In this document: piece by piece, positions 40,476 through 41,021 of the stretch | Numbering within the stretch: the first letter of the stretch is position 1 | Layout of the letters: every line of letters begins with the position of its first letter | Source of the DNA: Mycoplasmopsis felis ATCC 23391 | GTDB taxonomy: Bacteria > Bacillota_I > Bacilli_A > Mycoplasmatales > Metamycoplasmataceae | Direction: 5' to 3' | Assembly (NCBI RefSeq): GCF_000701865.1 | Contig: NZ_JNKA01000006.1 | Location: 1-41,021 of the forward strand | DNA length: 41,021 nt | Program-made: the position numbers and the translations under genes | The notes under the pieces: model-generated | The model's input: the letters and a program-made list of their open reading frames with translations, nothing else | Told to the model about the DNA's origin: nothing | Databases searched by the model: none

Positions 40476-41021
40476 TTCTAGCATCATAGATGTTTGCTGT
40501 GGTGTTTTTCATTCTAAATTTGACTGAATTCTTTCTTTATTATATAAATCAACATATTCCTTTATTTTAAGATTTAATTCATCAAAAGTAATTTCTGAAT
40601 AATCTAAATCATTTAATAATTCAGTTTTTATGTTCCAAATCAATATTCAATTTCACGATTATCTAATGAGTTCCCAATTCTTGAAAGTGAAACTGTGCCA
40701 TTAGATTTTTTGACTTTATCAATATACACTTCATTTGTATTTTGAAAACCATGATCAGAATGTATTATAAAATTTGAATATTTCTTTTTAGTTAAATATT
40801 CTAAATTTTGAATGACTAAATCTAAGTTGTTACTTTTTGACAACTTAAAGCCGATAATTTCTTTTATTTTATGAAATAAAATAGCAGATAAATATACAAA
40901 AGATTCTAGAACATCTTTTGGTGATTTTATATATGAAACATCAGTAGCAAAAATATTTCTGTTCTCTTTATCATCGTAGTCTCTCTTAACAAGATTTTCA
41001 ATTTGTGTATTTGTGTCTTTA
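40476..41021 (-). pseudogene. IS3-family (IS150-like) transposase OrfB, C-terminal part, frameshifted
   Basis: DDE transposase. Blocks from the window edge inward: IFATDVSYI (first Asp), FIIHSDHGFQ (second Asp), SLSRIGNSLDNREIEYWF (third acidic residue, the family S-S-K-GNxxDNxxxE). A base is missing near 40630; after it NIKTELLNDLDYSEITFDEL and WKTPQQTSMML complete the standard OrfB end. The rest of the element lies beyond 41021. The left boundary is uncertain; TGGACA at 40448-40453 is a candidate end of the inverted repeat. Confidence 0.85.

Noticed and set aside
40345-40527. Plus-strand open frame of 60 codons
   Set aside because: Lies over and beside the 3' end of the transposase frame, has no Shine-Dalgarno and no protein-like features.

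Overview
The window comes from a mollicute of the Mycoplasma type. It is very AT-rich, and UGA must be read as tryptophan: tuf, rplM, def, mnmE, fpg and many others stay open only under that code. Several genes are lipoproteins with a bacterial lipobox. A full-length phosphoketolase is present. I cannot name the species from the sequence alone.

Layout: 0-4.1 kb holds phosphoketolase (xfp, minus strand) and tuf (plus), the latter behind a structured leader. 4.1-8.1 kb holds two decayed type II restriction-modification (R-M) systems flanking a small TsaC/Sua5-like gene. 8.1-10.4 kb is a tight plus-strand operon: fpg, a nicotinamidase-like gene, a Smr-domain gene and a PTS IIA-like gene that lacks both active histidines. 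10.4-13.4 kb is a minus-strand housekeeping operon mnmE-tatD-rsmA. 13.5-15.7 kb holds three uncharacterised genes and acpP. 16.0-17.7 kb is a third decayed R-M system. 17.8-22.6 kb is a two-gene lipoprotein operon (coiled-coil lipoprotein, then a GH13 alpha-amylase-type lipoprotein). 22.7-26.7 kb has a PQ-loop membrane protein and a def-led operon with two membrane proteins and a DJ-1/PfpI protein. plsY follows on plus. 27.5-32.1 kb is an accessory block: a lipoprotein broken or switched off by two poly-A tracts, an overlapping pair (a protein with a glycine-rich hydrophobic hairpin plus a membrane protein), and a lone AbiEii-like nucleotidyltransferase. 32.2-33.5 kb has tRNA-Leu, tRNA-Lys, tRNA-Ile, rpsI and rplM. 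33.6-38 kb on minus reads ABC-F ATPase, NPPF methyltransferase, HNH nuclease, rsmE. 38-41 kb holds a small lipoprotein, a decayed S8 (subtilisin-like) protease and a decayed IS3-type transposase cut by the window edge.

Three observations stand out. First, the ABC-F gene is preceded by a promoter, a very short RNA and a terminator. The predicted 5' end of that RNA is the exact complement of 16 nt of the universally conserved peptidyl-transferase-centre strand of 23S rRNA (E. coli C2499-U2514), followed by a second short block complementary to the adjacent 23S segment. Second, many genes share one promoter design: a -10 box (TATAAT or TATACT), 6 nt (once 7), then ATG, with no Shine-Dalgarno, which implies leaderless mRNAs. 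Third, three R-M systems are dead while a fourth (NPPF methyltransferase plus HNH nuclease) is intact. Many of the lesions lie in A or T homopolymers, so slippage or sequencing error has to be considered.
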